64,000 bases of DNA from Flagellimonas oceanensis (GTDB taxonomy: Bacteria; Bacteroidota; Bacteroidia; Flavobacteriales; Flavobacteriaceae): NCBI RefSeq assembly GCF_003992595.1, contig NZ_RZNA01000040.1, forward strand, positions 62,001 through 126,000, in the 5' to 3' direction. Each line of letters opens with the position of its first letter. Within the stretch, counting starts at the first letter, position 1. Both the position numbers and the translations under genes were made by a program. Below the pieces are notes generated by a model. That model saw only the letters and a program-made list of their open reading frames with translations. It searched no databases and was not told the DNA's origin. Positions 1 to 8,864 of this stretch are shown here, one piece after another.

Positions 1-1
1 G

Positions 2-340
2 AAGCTTAAGGCGCTTGTCGAAAAGCTCACGAAGGAGACCTACAATTCGTGCTTACTGAATTTGTATCACTCAGGGGAAGAAGGTATGGCATGGCACAGC
101 GATGCAGAGAAAGACCTGAAGAAAAATGGAGCCATTGCCTCCCTGAGTTTCGGAGCAGAGCGAAAATTCGCCTTCAAGCACAAGGAATCCAAAGAAAAGG
201 TAGGGCTGACCCTCGACCATGGAAGCCTTTTGGTAATGAAAGGGAGTACCCAATCACATTGGCTCCACCGCCTACCACCAACAAAGTTGGTAAAGACACC
301 GAGAATCAACCTTACTTTTAGAACAATAGTCGGTGCTTAG
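2..340 (+). CDS. AlkB-family 2-oxoglutarate/Fe(II) dioxygenase, C-terminal part
   Basis: The reading frame is open from the window edge, so the 5' end lies outside. The visible 112 residues are the C-terminal half of an AlkB-like DNA/RNA dealkylation dioxygenase, which oxidatively removes alkyl groups from bases. The iron-binding HxD is seen as WHSD about 33 residues into the fragment. The distal histidine is in SHWLHRLP, and the 2-oxoglutarate-binding arginines are in the closing RINLTFR block. The spacing fits the ALKBH2/3-like bacterial branch. It is convergent with the haloperoxidase gene, whose stop is directly adjacent, and no terminator separates them. The family call is firm; the substrate is not readable. 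Confidence 0.85.
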   Translation, partial: KLKALVEKLTKETYNSCLLNLYHSGEEGMAWHSDAEKDLKKNGAIASLSFGAERKFAFKHKESKEKVGLTLDHGSLLVMKGSTQSHWLHRLPPTKLVKTPRINLTFRTIVGA

Positions 341-1882
341 TTACTGGTCTGCTCCGTCTGCTTTTGCCCTATCAATGGTATATTGAGCGACTTCCCTCCC
401 TTGGTCCGTGCCCACTGTGGCATCAAAACTCCAATGGATTCCGCCATATACTCGGGAGATTGCGGCTTCCTCTGCCCATGCCCTCATTTGTTCGGCTTCT
501 TCAGGAAAAACATAGGCCAACACTTCGGATGCTGCAGCGGAGAAAACACTATGCCCAGAGGTATAACTCGGGAAATTCGGTGTTCCCGCAATGGTTTCAA
601 ACCCTTCAATCAATTGTATGGGTCTTGGGTAATGATAATAGTATTTGGCATCCCAACAACTAATGCCCGAATCCATGATGGCCATATTCATGTAGGCCAA
701 GGTCCGTGTTGTTTGCAGTGGGTTCAATTTTTTCTCCACCATCAATTCATTGGCGATACGGTTCCAATGGCCTGGAGGGGTGTAAGTTCCTAGGCCATCT
801 TGCCAAAAATTGGCGATTCTTCGATGTTCTTCCGTCATGTTTTTGGCATAGTCCTTCAATAGTTCCACATCGTCCAATAATTCTTGGGAGTCCAATTCAG
901 GAGGAGCAATCGGCCTAACACTTTCTACATCATCAATACTCCACATGGTCACTTGGCTAAAGAGCGGAGTAAGACCCACGGGACGTTCTGGAATCTCTAA
1001 ATTGTCCCAAGCCCATCCAAATCTATCGTAAGCGGCTTGTTTTATGGAGTCGGAAACGGCCTTTGGTGTTTGCGCATCCTTCATACCATCGCTGGAAGCC
1101 CTTGTCAATGCCGTTTCGGAAACCGCATCTCCAATTGTTGTTCCTGCGGTAATGTCACTCATAACGTTGCCCCCTGAAAGTAATAGGCTTTCCAAATGCT
1201 CGTCTTCCATTTGCTGAAGATATTGAGCTTCAAGCGGGAACATAGCCGTCAGAATATTTTTGGATGCCCTGGCAATTACCGCTCCATCCGAAGGATAAGA
1301 AGGCATGTCGTTTTCCTCGTAAGCGTATTCAATACTTTCATCCACAGCAAAAGGAGCAGCTCTATTGTATTCGTATTTATGGTGCCAGGCGGAAATGAGT
1401 CCATCAAACTGGGCTACGGACATATAGGCCAATGCCCTACAGGCATAAGGAGGGTGTGCAAAAGGAAAGGCAGGTGGCCCCTCTGGATTGTTAGGATTGG
1501 GCAAGGTGTAAGTGCCATCAGCATTAGGACCAGGGATCAGATTGTACTTGGCAATGAGTTCCAATGCAATCTCGTTCCAGCGGATAGCTGGATTGTTGGT
1601 CCAGTATTTTATGGCGCTTTTTTGGTTGGAAGTCATGTTGGCCATGGCTTCTTTTACCTCTTCCAATTCATTCTGATAGCTTTCGGAATCGATAGCTTCG
1701 GGAACCGGTATTTCTATGGAGGCACCGGATTCCTCAAGCACGGGAACCCAATCCCCGCCATCTACGTCAAGTTCGGAGTAGGCATACCCTTCGTAGGGAA
1801 TGTACTGCGGTGTGTCTTTCTCGCAAGAAGTCAAAAGTATAAGGCCCAAGGCCATAAACAGTGTGTATATTTTATTGCTCAT
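341..1882 (-). CDS. Vanadium-dependent haloperoxidase / PAP2-family lipoprotein with duplicated domain
   Basis: This 513-residue protein begins with a lipoprotein signal (LLTSC, Cys20), so it is probably anchored to an envelope membrane. The C-terminal half has the full acid phosphatase/haloperoxidase signature: K413-x6-R420-P, PSYTSGH ending at His444, and SR-x5-His483-x3-Asp487. The N-terminal half (about 90-260) repeats the fold but is degraded: K169 is followed by AP where RP is expected, PSYPSDG replaces PSxxSGH, and I find no third motif. It is therefore a tandem duplication with one intact vanadate/phosphate site. It overlaps the upstream barrel gene by 11 bases, so the two are probably one operon. 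Haloperoxidase versus phosphatase activity cannot be told from sequence. Confidence 0.82.
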   Translation of the reverse strand: MSNKIYTLFMALGLILLTSCEKDTPQYIPYEGYAYSELDVDGGDWVPVLEESGASIEIPVPEAIDSESYQNELEEVKEAMANMTSNQKSAIKYWTNNPAIRWNEIALELIAKYNLIPGPNADGTYTLPNPNNPEGPPAFPFAHPPYACRALAYMSVAQFDGLISAWHHKYEYNRAAPFAVDESIEYAYEENDMPSYPSDGAVIARASKNILTAMFPLEAQYLQQMEDEHLESLLLSGGNVMSDITAGTTIGDAVSETALTRASSDGMKDAQTPKAVSDSIKQAAYDRFGWAWDNLEIPERPVGLTPLFSQVTMWSIDDVESVRPIAPPELDSQELLDDVELLKDYAKNMTEEHRRIANFWQDGLGTYTPPGHWNRIANELMVEKKLNPLQTTRTLAYMNMAIMDSGISCWDAKYYYHYPRPIQLIEGFETIAGTPNFPSYTSGHSVFSAAASEVLAYVFPEEAEQMRAWAEEAAISRVYGGIHWSFDATVGTDQGREVAQYTIDRAKADGADQ

Positions 1883-2879
1883 CGGTAATTTCAGTTTGTT
1901 TCTTGATTACATTGAATTGATAAGTCAGTCCAAATCCCGTATTGCTGAATTTAGGTACGTTTCTTCCGTTGACCACCCGGTTATGGTAGGCTACAACTCC
2001 CAAACCTTTGATGGATTTAAAAAAGTATTGTGCGGAAAACCCTATCCTGTCAAATTCAACTTTGTTGGTGGGCTGTGCAGCATTATATGCCCGTATGTCG
2101 TCTCCACTGGTTGAGGTAAGGTCTGTATAACTCAATTCCAGTTTCAAAGAGGTGTCAAAAAGCCATTTACCAATAATGGCTTCGTAGGTCCAAGCATTGG
2201 GAACATCCATCCAAGCGGTGTAATAACTACCGTTGTTGTAGTAATAGTCTCGTTCTGCCTCTGTGTAGCCCCGCCAAAGATGTGCAACGGATGCCCTAAA
2301 GTAGAATTGGTTGTTCAACTCATACTGACCAATGGCACGCAAGGAAAACTCGGGAGCTCCGGCACCAATACTGTAAGGTCTGTAATCGGAAAGGTAATTG
2401 GTAAACGGTGTGGAAAATCCTGCCGTTCCCAAAAATGAAATTCGGCCAGGTCCCAATTCTTTTCGAATGGGTCTGTATTTTAAGGCAAAGCCAATATCCT
2501 GAAACCCTCTGGCTCCAGCAAACTTACCTCCGTTAGGTTCTGAAGATTCGGTTTTTACATAAGGTAGGCTCACATAAAAATTAAGATTGTCCAGAATACC
2601 AATGGCCGCCATGGGAAGTACGGTATTTCGGTCCACAGTGGCGATGGTTTCATTGGATCTTAGGTACGACCCTTCCCAATATCGGTCAAAAGTGCCCATA
2701 TCGTAAGAAAAAAGAACGCAAATGTTCTTGGAGGGCATCATAAGGGCATCGGAAGGAGTTTGGGAATGAATGGGCTCTGTCGGAACAAGAAACATCAACA
2801 CTCCAAAGAGTGCCGAGACCCATCCAATCTTTTTCGAAAGAAATAGATGTAGTGGATAAAGGTGTTTTTTTACTACCAT
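1872..2879 (-). CDS. Outer-membrane beta-barrel protein (transporter-like)
   Basis: The 335-residue product has an N-terminal hydrophobic leader ending near residue 39 (IHSQ). It then shows alternating aromatic/polar strands and ends in an aromatic-rich strand (FGLTYQFNV), as expected for an outer-membrane barrel. It resembles the broad 'phenol meta-pathway transporter' barrel group. It is the first gene of a two-gene operon with the haloperoxidase, and its 3' end overlaps that gene's start by 11 bases. That pairing suggests a channel or scaffold serving the secreted enzyme, which is inference. A palindrome at 2896-2910 lies 17-31 bases upstream of the start codon. Confidence 0.6.
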   Translation of the reverse strand: MVVKKHLYPLHLFLSKKIGWVSALFGVLMFLVPTEPIHSQTPSDALMMPSKNICVLFSYDMGTFDRYWEGSYLRSNETIATVDRNTVLPMAAIGILDNLNFYVSLPYVKTESSEPNGGKFAGARGFQDIGFALKYRPIRKELGPGRISFLGTAGFSTPFTNYLSDYRPYSIGAGAPEFSLRAIGQYELNNQFYFRASVAHLWRGYTEAERDYYYNNGSYYTAWMDVPNAWTYEAIIGKWLFDTSLKLELSYTDLTSTSGDDIRAYNAAQPTNKVEFDRIGFSAQYFFKSIKGLGVVAYHNRVVNGRNVPKFSNTGFGLTYQFNVIKKQTEITDEQ

Positions 2880-3226
2880 AAATTGAGTTTGAATAAACTG
2901 ATTATCAGTTGGTTAATATTTTATTGATTGATTGTATGGCTAAAATAGAGTGAGGTGGCAAGGTGTGGGACTAAGGAATTGTCAATAAGGATTAGGGAAA
3001 AGGTAAAATGATTGTGGATTGGTTAATTTGAGTTAATAAATCCCAAATCCCTTTGATGGTTTTATGAGCATTGTCATGTTTTTGGGTAAAATATTCATCG
3101 GGAAAGGAAAATCTGGAGGAAAGAAAATAATGGTATCATAACCTTGATACCCCAAAAATTGAATAGTTTGCAGTCTGAATAAAAATGGCCAATTGGTCTT
3201 TCAATAGATTTACAGCGTACACCACA
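2880..3226. other. Intergenic region between divergent genes
   Basis: This is a 347-base non-coding stretch between the leftward barrel/haloperoxidase operon and the rightward EEP hydrolase. It contains a perfect 7-bp inverted repeat around one base at 2896-2910, and a hairpin at 3132-3138/3145-3151 (GGTATCA / TGATACC, loop of six). Divergent promoters must lie here, but I see no clean TTG-N17-23-TAnnTTTG promoter. No further gene is evident. Confidence 0.6.
2896..2910. repeat. Palindrome AACTGAT-T-ATCAGTT
   Basis: This is a perfect inverted repeat of 7 bp around a central T. The same core (CTGATAATCA) appears at 7029-7041 downstream of the molybdenum hydroxylase operon and at 48443-48455 downstream of the LytTR regulator gene. 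It could be a protein-binding site or a dispersed short repeat. Confidence 0.5.
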
Positions 3227-4057
3227 ATGAAAAACATTTTCTTTTTTCTTTTGACTCTAGGGACATTATTAAATGTCCAAGGACAAACGATAGACATCAT
3301 TTCCTATAATATCCGTTACGATAATCCGGACGATGCTCCCAATAACTGGGACAACCGGAAGGATTTTTTGATTTCCCAGCTTAACTTTTATAATCCGGAT
3401 GTGTTTGGAATTCAAGAAGGCTTGATTCATCAGGTCAAAGAAATGGATAAAGGGCTGGAAGACTACGCCTATTTTGGAGTTGGCCGTGATTATGGTGATG
3501 AAAGAGGCGAGCATACTGCCATTTTCTACAATACAGAAAGGGTTGAGCTACTTGAAGAAGCTACGTTTTGGCTATCCCTTACGCCGGAAAAACCATCCAA
3601 AGGATGGGATGCCGCTTTGCCACGAACCTGTACCTACGGGATTTTTCAAAACAAAAGGGATGGCAAAAAGTTTATGCTGTTCAATACCCATTTTGACCAT
3701 GTTGGTGTGAAAGCGAGAACGGAAAGTTCCAAACTCATCCTTGAAAAAATCAAGGAATTGAACACCGAGGATTACCCCGTTGTGGTCACTGGCGATTTCA
3801 ATCTGGAAAGTGATAGTCCCGGCGTACAAGTGATATTGACGGAAATGGCGGATACACACATTGCTGCTGGCAAAAATGCCTTTGGCCCGGAAGGGACCTT
3901 TAACGGCTTTGAATTCAACGAACCTGTAGAACGAAGAATCGATTACATATTTGTTTCTGATGAGTTTGAAGTGCTCAAAAGCGCCATTTTGAGCGACTCC
4001 AAGGATACGCGATACCCTTCGGACCATTTACCTGTTTTCGCACGATTAACCTATTGA
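3227..4057 (+). CDS. Secreted endonuclease/exonuclease/phosphatase-fold hydrolase
   Basis: The start at 3227 (MKNIFFFLL) is preferred over the in-frame ATG at 3185 because it begins directly with a signal peptide, cleaved near VQGQ. The 276-residue protein has the EEP (DNase I/sphingomyelinase/inositol-phosphatase) motif series: ISYNIRYDNP near the N-terminus, the metal-binding Glu in FGIQEG, the catalytic TGDFNLESDSP block, and SDHLPVFARL at the C-terminus. Secreted Bacteroidetes members are mostly phosphodiesterases or phosphatases of unknown substrate. It stands alone between a divergent operon and the oxidoreductase genes. The fold is certain; the substrate is open. Confidence 0.85.
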   Translation: MKNIFFFLLTLGTLLNVQGQTIDIISYNIRYDNPDDAPNNWDNRKDFLISQLNFYNPDVFGIQEGLIHQVKEMDKGLEDYAYFGVGRDYGDERGEHTAIFYNTERVELLEEATFWLSLTPEKPSKGWDAALPRTCTYGIFQNKRDGKKFMLFNTHFDHVGVKARTESSKLILEKIKELNTEDYPVVVTGDFNLESDSPGVQVILTEMADTHIAAGKNAFGPEGTFNGFEFNEPVERRIDYIFVSDEFEVLKSAILSDSKDTRYPSDHLPVFARLTY

Positions 4058-4250
4058 AGCTGGTCTAAAGGATTTCAAACGTTTTTTATTCTTTTTTTTT
4101 TGAAGAAGCGTGTAATTCAAGCGTGTTATTTATACTCATTTTAAGTAAGTTCAAAAAACCTAAAAACAATGTTAATTTTAACATGATGTTTTGAGGAACT
4201 GTCCAAATTGTTGTCAGAAATCTTTAACTTCAAAGGAATTAATCAACATT

Positions 4251-4706
4251 ATGGCAACTTTTACACTTAACATCAACGGAACAAAACAAGAGGTTGACGT
4301 GGACCCATCCACTCCAATGCTCTGGGTTTTACGAGATCACTTAAATTTAGTTGGAACCAAATACGGATGTGGAATCGCGCAATGCGGGGCTTGCACCATT
4401 CATTTGGATGGCACGGCGACCAGAGCTTGCATGCTAACCGTTTCTTCCGTAGGAAATTCCGAAATCACGACCATCGAAGGCTTATCTGAAGAAGGCGACC
4501 ACCCTGTACAAAAAGCGTGGTTGGAAGTGGACGTGCCCCAATGTGGGTATTGCCAAGCAGGTCAAATTATGACCGCCTCTGCACTATTGGAGAAAAACCC
4601 AAACCCAACAGACGAAGAAATTGAAATGGCCATGAACGGCAACATCTGCCGTTGTGGAACGTACACAAGAATCAAAAAAGCCGTGAAATTGGCGGCTAAA
4701 TCATAA
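4251..4706 (+). CDS. iorA: Molybdenum hydroxylase, [2Fe-2S] small subunit (isoquinoline 1-oxidoreductase alpha type)
   Basis: The start at 4251 gives the usual 151-residue small subunit; the longer frame from 4191 adds an unrelated 20 residues. The N-terminal plant-type [2Fe-2S] ligands are Cys40, Cys45, Cys48 and Cys60. The C-terminal helical cluster ligands are Cys98, Cys101, Cys133 and Cys135 (QCGYCQAG and ICRCGTY). The subunit passes electrons from the molybdopterin subunit encoded 17 bases downstream. There is no FAD subunit nearby, as is normal for the two-subunit Ior type, which uses a cytochrome or other external acceptor. The symbol follows family resemblance; the substrate may be an aldehyde or N-heterocycle. 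Confidence 0.85.
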   Translation: MATFTLNINGTKQEVDVDPSTPMLWVLRDHLNLVGTKYGCGIAQCGACTIHLDGTATRACMLTVSSVGNSEITTIEGLSEEGDHPVQKAWLEVDVPQCGYCQAGQIMTASALLEKNPNPTDEEIEMAMNGNICRCGTYTRIKKAVKLAAKS

Positions 4707-4723
4707 CCCATAAAACTAGTATC

Positions 4724-6925
4724 ATGACACTTGTAAAGACAAAAATAGGACGACGTGCCTTTATTCGGAATACAGGCTTGGCTAGTGGTGGACTTGTTAT
4801 CGGGTTTAGCTGGTTGGCTTCATGTAAAATGACCCCGGAGCAGGTAAACAGCCTGCCCAAGGAGTGGTTTGAACTAAACGGTTTCCTTAAAGTAGGGGAC
4901 AATGGTATGGTGACCATCATGTCACCCAATCCCGAAATAGGACAGAACGTAAAAACATCCATGCCCATGATCGTGGCCGAAGAGCTCGACGTGGCTTGGA
5001 AAAATGTGATGGTGGAGCAGGCTCCACTCAACACGGATATATTTACGCGCCAATTGGCGGGTGGTAGCCAGTCTATCCGACAAGGATGGGAAAGTCTACG
5101 AATGGCGGGAGCCACGGCCAGACATATGTTAAAAGATGCCGCAGCCCAAGCTTGGGGCGTTCCTGCAGATGAAATTACCACTAAAGACGGGGTTCTGACC
5201 CACGAAGCAAGTGGAAATTCCGCAGGTTATGGAGAAATGGCCTCTGCCGCTACCAGTATTGAAGTGCCTGAAGAGGTACAGTTAAAGGACAATGGTAACT
5301 TTTCCATTATCGGTACGGACAAGAAGAACGTGGATGGTAAGGAAATAGTGACAGGAAAACCATTATTTGGTCTGGATGTCTATAAAGAAGGCATGCTAAC
5401 GGCCATGATTGTACATCCACCGGCTTTTGGAATGAAATACAAAGGAATGAACGCGGATGCGGTTAAATCCATGCCAGGTATCAAGGATGTGTTCCATTTT
5501 GAAGTATATCCCGAAGGTATCGAGAAACAATGGTCCGATCAAGGGGGTATTCCCGAGCTTGTAGCTATTGTCGGGAATAGTACTTGGGAATGCATGCAGG
5601 CAAAAAAATCACTTGAGGTTGAGTGGGAACAAGATTCCACCGCCGAAAGTACATCATACCACGAAGAGGCATTAGCGGAACTGTTGGAAACTCCATCGGA
5701 AACCCCTGCAAGAAAAGATGGTGATGTAGATGCAGCTTTTGCGAAAGCCGCAAAAATTGTGGAAAGTACGTATTCAGCGCCCTATCTGGCACACAATACC
5801 ATGGAGCCCATGAACTTTTTCGCGCATGTAACGCCCGAAAAAGCAGAATTGCTGGGGCCTATACAAACACCGGAATTTGCCGAAAAAACTGTAGCGGCCC
5901 GATTGGGTATGCCATTGGAAAAAATAGACATTATGATGACCCGTATGGGAGGTGGTTTCGGTCGCCGACTTTATGGACCATTTGTAATAGAAGCAGCAGT
6001 GATTTCCCAAAAAATGAATGCACCCATCAAACTGGTGTATTCTAGGGAAGATGACATGACACAAGGTACATACCGACCCTCATACAAAGTAAAATACAAA
6101 GCAGGATTGGATGAAAACGGTAACCTGATCGCTTGGCATGTAAGAGGTGCGGGTACCAATGATGATTTGATTTTTGAAAACCGTTTCCCAGCAGGAGCCG
6201 TGGACAATTATTTGGCAGAAAAGCATAGCTTACAAACCAATGTGACCACGGGAGCATGGAGAGCCCCGAGATCTAATTTTGTCGCGGGAGCAGAGCAGGC
6301 TTTTATGGATGAGGTGGCGGAAGCTGCAGGAAAGGACCCATTGGAATTCCGTTTAGAGCTTTTTGATAGAGCTATCAACAACCCAGTAGGTGACCCAGAG
6401 CAGAACGATTACGACCCGGAACGTTATGCGGGAGTGCTTAAATTGGTCAAAGAAAAGGCCAATTGGGGTGCGGAAACCGGCAAGGCACGGGGCGTAGCTG
6501 CGTACTACTGTCATAACTCCTACGTGGCCCAAGTAATTGAATTGGAAGATGGTGGCGATATGCCAAGAGTGGATAACATCATCTGTGCGGTGGATTGCGG
6601 GATTGTCATCAACCCATTAGCCGCCAAAAACCAGATAGAAGGAGGTATGATTGATGGCATTGGTCACTCCACTTATAGTGCCATGTCTTTTGAAGATGGT
6701 AAGCCACAACAATCCAATTTTGATACCTATCGTCTCATCCGTCATTCCGAAGCACCAAAAAACATTGAAGTGCACTTTGTGGATAATGGCATAGATCCAA
6801 CAGGTTTGGGAGAACCTTCTTTACCACCTGCCATTGCAGCATTGTCCAATGCATTGTACAAGGCAACAGGAAGACGTTTTTACAAACAACCTTTCATTAA
6901 TGATAAGCCACCATTGGTAGGCTGA
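4724..6925 (+). CDS. iorB: Molybdenum hydroxylase, molybdopterin-binding large subunit (isoquinoline 1-oxidoreductase beta type)
   Basis: The 733-residue product starts with a twin-arginine-like leader (GRRAFIRNTGLASGG), so the folded cofactor-loaded complex is probably exported. It aligns in feel with the xanthine dehydrogenase/aldehyde oxidase large-subunit family: the MGGGFGRR pterin-binding loop, the TGAWRAPRSNF block and the GLGEPSLPP segment near the C-terminus. The latter carries the Glu expected to act as the catalytic base. It forms an operon with the [2Fe-2S] gene and is closed by a terminator at 6954-6992. No cofactor-insertion gene (XdhC/MobA-like) is in this window, so maturation factors must be elsewhere. 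The substrate is unknown. Confidence 0.87.
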   Translation: MTLVKTKIGRRAFIRNTGLASGGLVIGFSWLASCKMTPEQVNSLPKEWFELNGFLKVGDNGMVTIMSPNPEIGQNVKTSMPMIVAEELDVAWKNVMVEQAPLNTDIFTRQLAGGSQSIRQGWESLRMAGATARHMLKDAAAQAWGVPADEITTKDGVLTHEASGNSAGYGEMASAATSIEVPEEVQLKDNGNFSIIGTDKKNVDGKEIVTGKPLFGLDVYKEGMLTAMIVHPPAFGMKYKGMNADAVKSMPGIKDVFHFEVYPEGIEKQWSDQGGIPELVAIVGNSTWECMQAKKSLEVEWEQDSTAESTSYHEEALAELLETPSETPARKDGDVDAAFAKAAKIVESTYSAPYLAHNTMEPMNFFAHVTPEKAELLGPIQTPEFAEKTVAARLGMPLEKIDIMMTRMGGGFGRRLYGPFVIEAAVISQKMNAPIKLVYSREDDMTQGTYRPSYKVKYKAGLDENGNLIAWHVRGAGTNDDLIFENRFPAGAVDNYLAEKHSLQTNVTTGAWRAPRSNFVAGAEQAFMDEVAEAAGKDPLEFRLELFDRAINNPVGDPEQNDYDPERYAGVLKLVKEKANWGAETGKARGVAAYYCHNSYVAQVIELEDGGDMPRVDNIICAVDCGIVINPLAAKNQIEGGMIDGIGHSTYSAMSFEDGKPQQSNFDTYRLIRHSEAPKNIEVHFVDNGIDPTGLGEPSLPPAIAALSNALYKATGRRFYKQPFINDKPPLVG

Positions 6926-6953
6926 TCATGATGGATTAAAATATGAAAATTTG

Positions 6954-6992
6954 AACTGGTCAGTAGCTGTTTTTTACTGGCCAGTTTTTATT
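6954..6992 (+). terminator. Intrinsic terminator of the molybdenum hydroxylase operon
   Basis: A 12-bp stem (6954-6965 with 6975-6986, one G-T wobble) has a nine-base loop and is followed by a T-rich run. It lies 28 bases after the large-subunit stop codon. Confidence 0.75.
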
Positions 6993-7389
6993 GGGGTATA
7001 TTGTTTTTTTTGATTTTTGACGATAATAAACTGATAATCAAAAAGTTATTTTAAATAAAATTTTTTGTAAAAAAAGTTGCAGTATTGGATTTTTATTTAT
7101 GTTTGCCCCATAAATGAGTCCATCCAATTAGGACGCATTGCCTACAAGCTTTGAAGACTTTTTTCATGTTCGGGCTTTTGGGGATAAGAAAGTCTACCCA
7201 AAAAGCCGTCTTAAGATTAAGACACCGAATATACGGGCTGACTTTCGAAGAACTACATCATTTTAACCGTGATTTTTCACGGACTCCTTACTTTGTACCT
7301 TATACCGTATTCGAATTTCGTATCTGATAGATTTTGATTTTCAAACGTCTATTTATCTTATTATTTTACAATACAATTACGAAATTCAA
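6993..7389 (+). promoter_or_regulatory. Intergenic region with long leader upstream of the polyamine operon
   Basis: This stretch has no gene. It contains the CTGATAATCA element (about 7029-7041), an AT-rich tract, a candidate promoter (7077-7105) and then roughly 280 bases before the arginine decarboxylase start. Within that leader a perfect hairpin, CCGTGA-TTTT-TCACGG, occupies 7267-7282. If the promoter is real, the speA mRNA has an unusually long 5' untranslated region, compatible with an RNA-based or attenuation control. That function is inference. Confidence 0.45.
7077..7105 (+). promoter_or_regulatory. Bacteroidetes-type promoter for the polyamine operon
   Basis: A TTG at 7077-7079 is followed after 18 bases by TATGTTTG (7098-7105). 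This matches the Flavobacterium sigma-A pattern TTG-N17-23-TAnnTTTG. Transcription would start near 7112. Confidence 0.55.
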
Positions 7390-8844
7390 ATGAAAACAAA
7401 ATACATCGATTTAATCGAGCAGACCTATGATTTTCCCCAAGAGGAATTTCAATTAAATGATAACAAACTTCAGTTCCATGGCATAGACCTTAATGATTTG
7501 GTGCAACGCTACGGTACCCCCTTAAAGTTTACCTATTTGCCCAAAATATCTGATAACATTCAGAGGGCGAAAGGCTGGTTCAACTCTGCTATTGAGAAAC
7601 ACAAATACGCTGGGAAATACCACTATTGTTACTGTACCAAAAGCTCTCATTTTGAGCATGTACTGAACGAGGCATTGAAGAATGATATCCATATCGAAAC
7701 CTCTTCGGCTTTTGATATCAATATTGTGGAGCATTTAAAGAATGCAGGTAAGATCACAAAAGACACCTATGTCATTTGCAATGGCTTTAAACGCGACCAA
7801 TACATTCAAAACATAGCTGGATTGATCAATGGCGGGCATCGCAATTGCATCCCTATTATCGATAATTATGAGGAAATTAACCTGTTGGGCGAAGCGATTG
7901 AGGGCAAATTCCAAATTGGAATCCGAATTGCTTCCGAAGAAGAACCCAAATTTGAGTTTTATACCTCTAGATTGGGTATTGGGTACAAAAACATTGTTCC
8001 GTTTTACAATCAGTCCATAAAACCCAACACCCAAGTACAGTTGAAGATGCTTCATTTCTTCATCAATACAGGAATTAGGGATACGGCCTACTATTGGAAC
8101 GAGCTTTTGAAGTGTTTAAAAGTGTACATCAACCTCAAAAAGGTATGTCCAACCTTGGATAGCCTTAACATTGGAGGCGGTTTCCCTATTAAAAACTCCT
8201 TGGCCTTTGAGTATGATTACGAGTACATGGTGGACGAGATCATTCATCAAATAGGTCAGGCATGCGACGAAGCTGGTGTGGCAGTACCCAATATCTTTAC
8301 AGAATTCGGAAGCTTCACAGTAGGGGAAAGTGGAGGAAACATCTACGAAGTGCTGTATCAAAAACAACAGAACGACCGTGAAAAGTGGAATATGATCAAC
8401 TCATCTTTCATTACCACTATGCCAGATTCTTGGGCCATTAGCAAGCGATTCATCATGTTGGCCATCAACCGATGGAACGATGAGTACGAACGCGTTTTAC
8501 TGGGCGGGCTTACCTGTGATAGCGATGATTATTACAATTCGGAGCAGCACATGAACGCCATTTATTTGCCCAAATATCGAAAGGACAAGCCTTTGTACAT
8601 TGGATTCTTCAATACGGGAGCTTACCAGGAAACCATTGGTGGTTTTGGTGGATTGCAGCATTGTTTAATTCCCAATCCCCAACATATTCTTATTGATAAG
8701 GATGAGAAGGGGAATGTCAAAACGCGTGTTTTTGCCGAGCAGCAAACCGCTGGAGAGTTTCTTTCCATACTCGGCTATGCCAACAAAAAATCTGCCGATG
8801 TTTTGGTGGAGGCCAACGATTTGCCCGTACCTAGCAATAACTGA
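7390..8844 (+). CDS. speA: Arginine decarboxylase (PLP, fold III)
   Basis: The enzyme converts arginine to agmatine, the first step of the polyamine route in this operon. The PLP-binding lysine is likely Lys84 in YCTKSS; the phosphate-binding glycine-rich loop is NIGGGFP (about 262-268); and the Cys-Asp pair of the second active-site half is in GLTCDSDDYY. At 484 residues it is much shorter than the E. coli biosynthetic SpeA (about 650), which is usual for the Bacteroidetes form. The following gene is agmatinase, which supports arginine rather than ornithine or diaminopimelate as substrate. A long leader with its own promoter precedes it. Confidence 0.88.
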   Translation: MKTKYIDLIEQTYDFPQEEFQLNDNKLQFHGIDLNDLVQRYGTPLKFTYLPKISDNIQRAKGWFNSAIEKHKYAGKYHYCYCTKSSHFEHVLNEALKNDIHIETSSAFDINIVEHLKNAGKITKDTYVICNGFKRDQYIQNIAGLINGGHRNCIPIIDNYEEINLLGEAIEGKFQIGIRIASEEEPKFEFYTSRLGIGYKNIVPFYNQSIKPNTQVQLKMLHFFINTGIRDTAYYWNELLKCLKVYINLKKVCPTLDSLNIGGGFPIKNSLAFEYDYEYMVDEIIHQIGQACDEAGVAVPNIFTEFGSFTVGESGGNIYEVLYQKQQNDREKWNMINSSFITTMPDSWAISKRFIMLAINRWNDEYERVLLGGLTCDSDDYYNSEQHMNAIYLPKYRKDKPLYIGFFNTGAYQETIGGFGGLQHCLIPNPQHILIDKDEKGNVKTRVFAEQQTAGEFLSILGYANKKSADVLVEANDLPVPSNN

Positions 8845-8864
8845 AAAAGAAAGTATTTAAAAAA

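Noticed and set aside
1196..1888. 230-codon frame on the plus strand opposite the haloperoxidase gene
   Set aside because: The minus-strand frame carries full enzyme motifs and a lipobox; the antisense frame has no recognisable domain and is a shadow.
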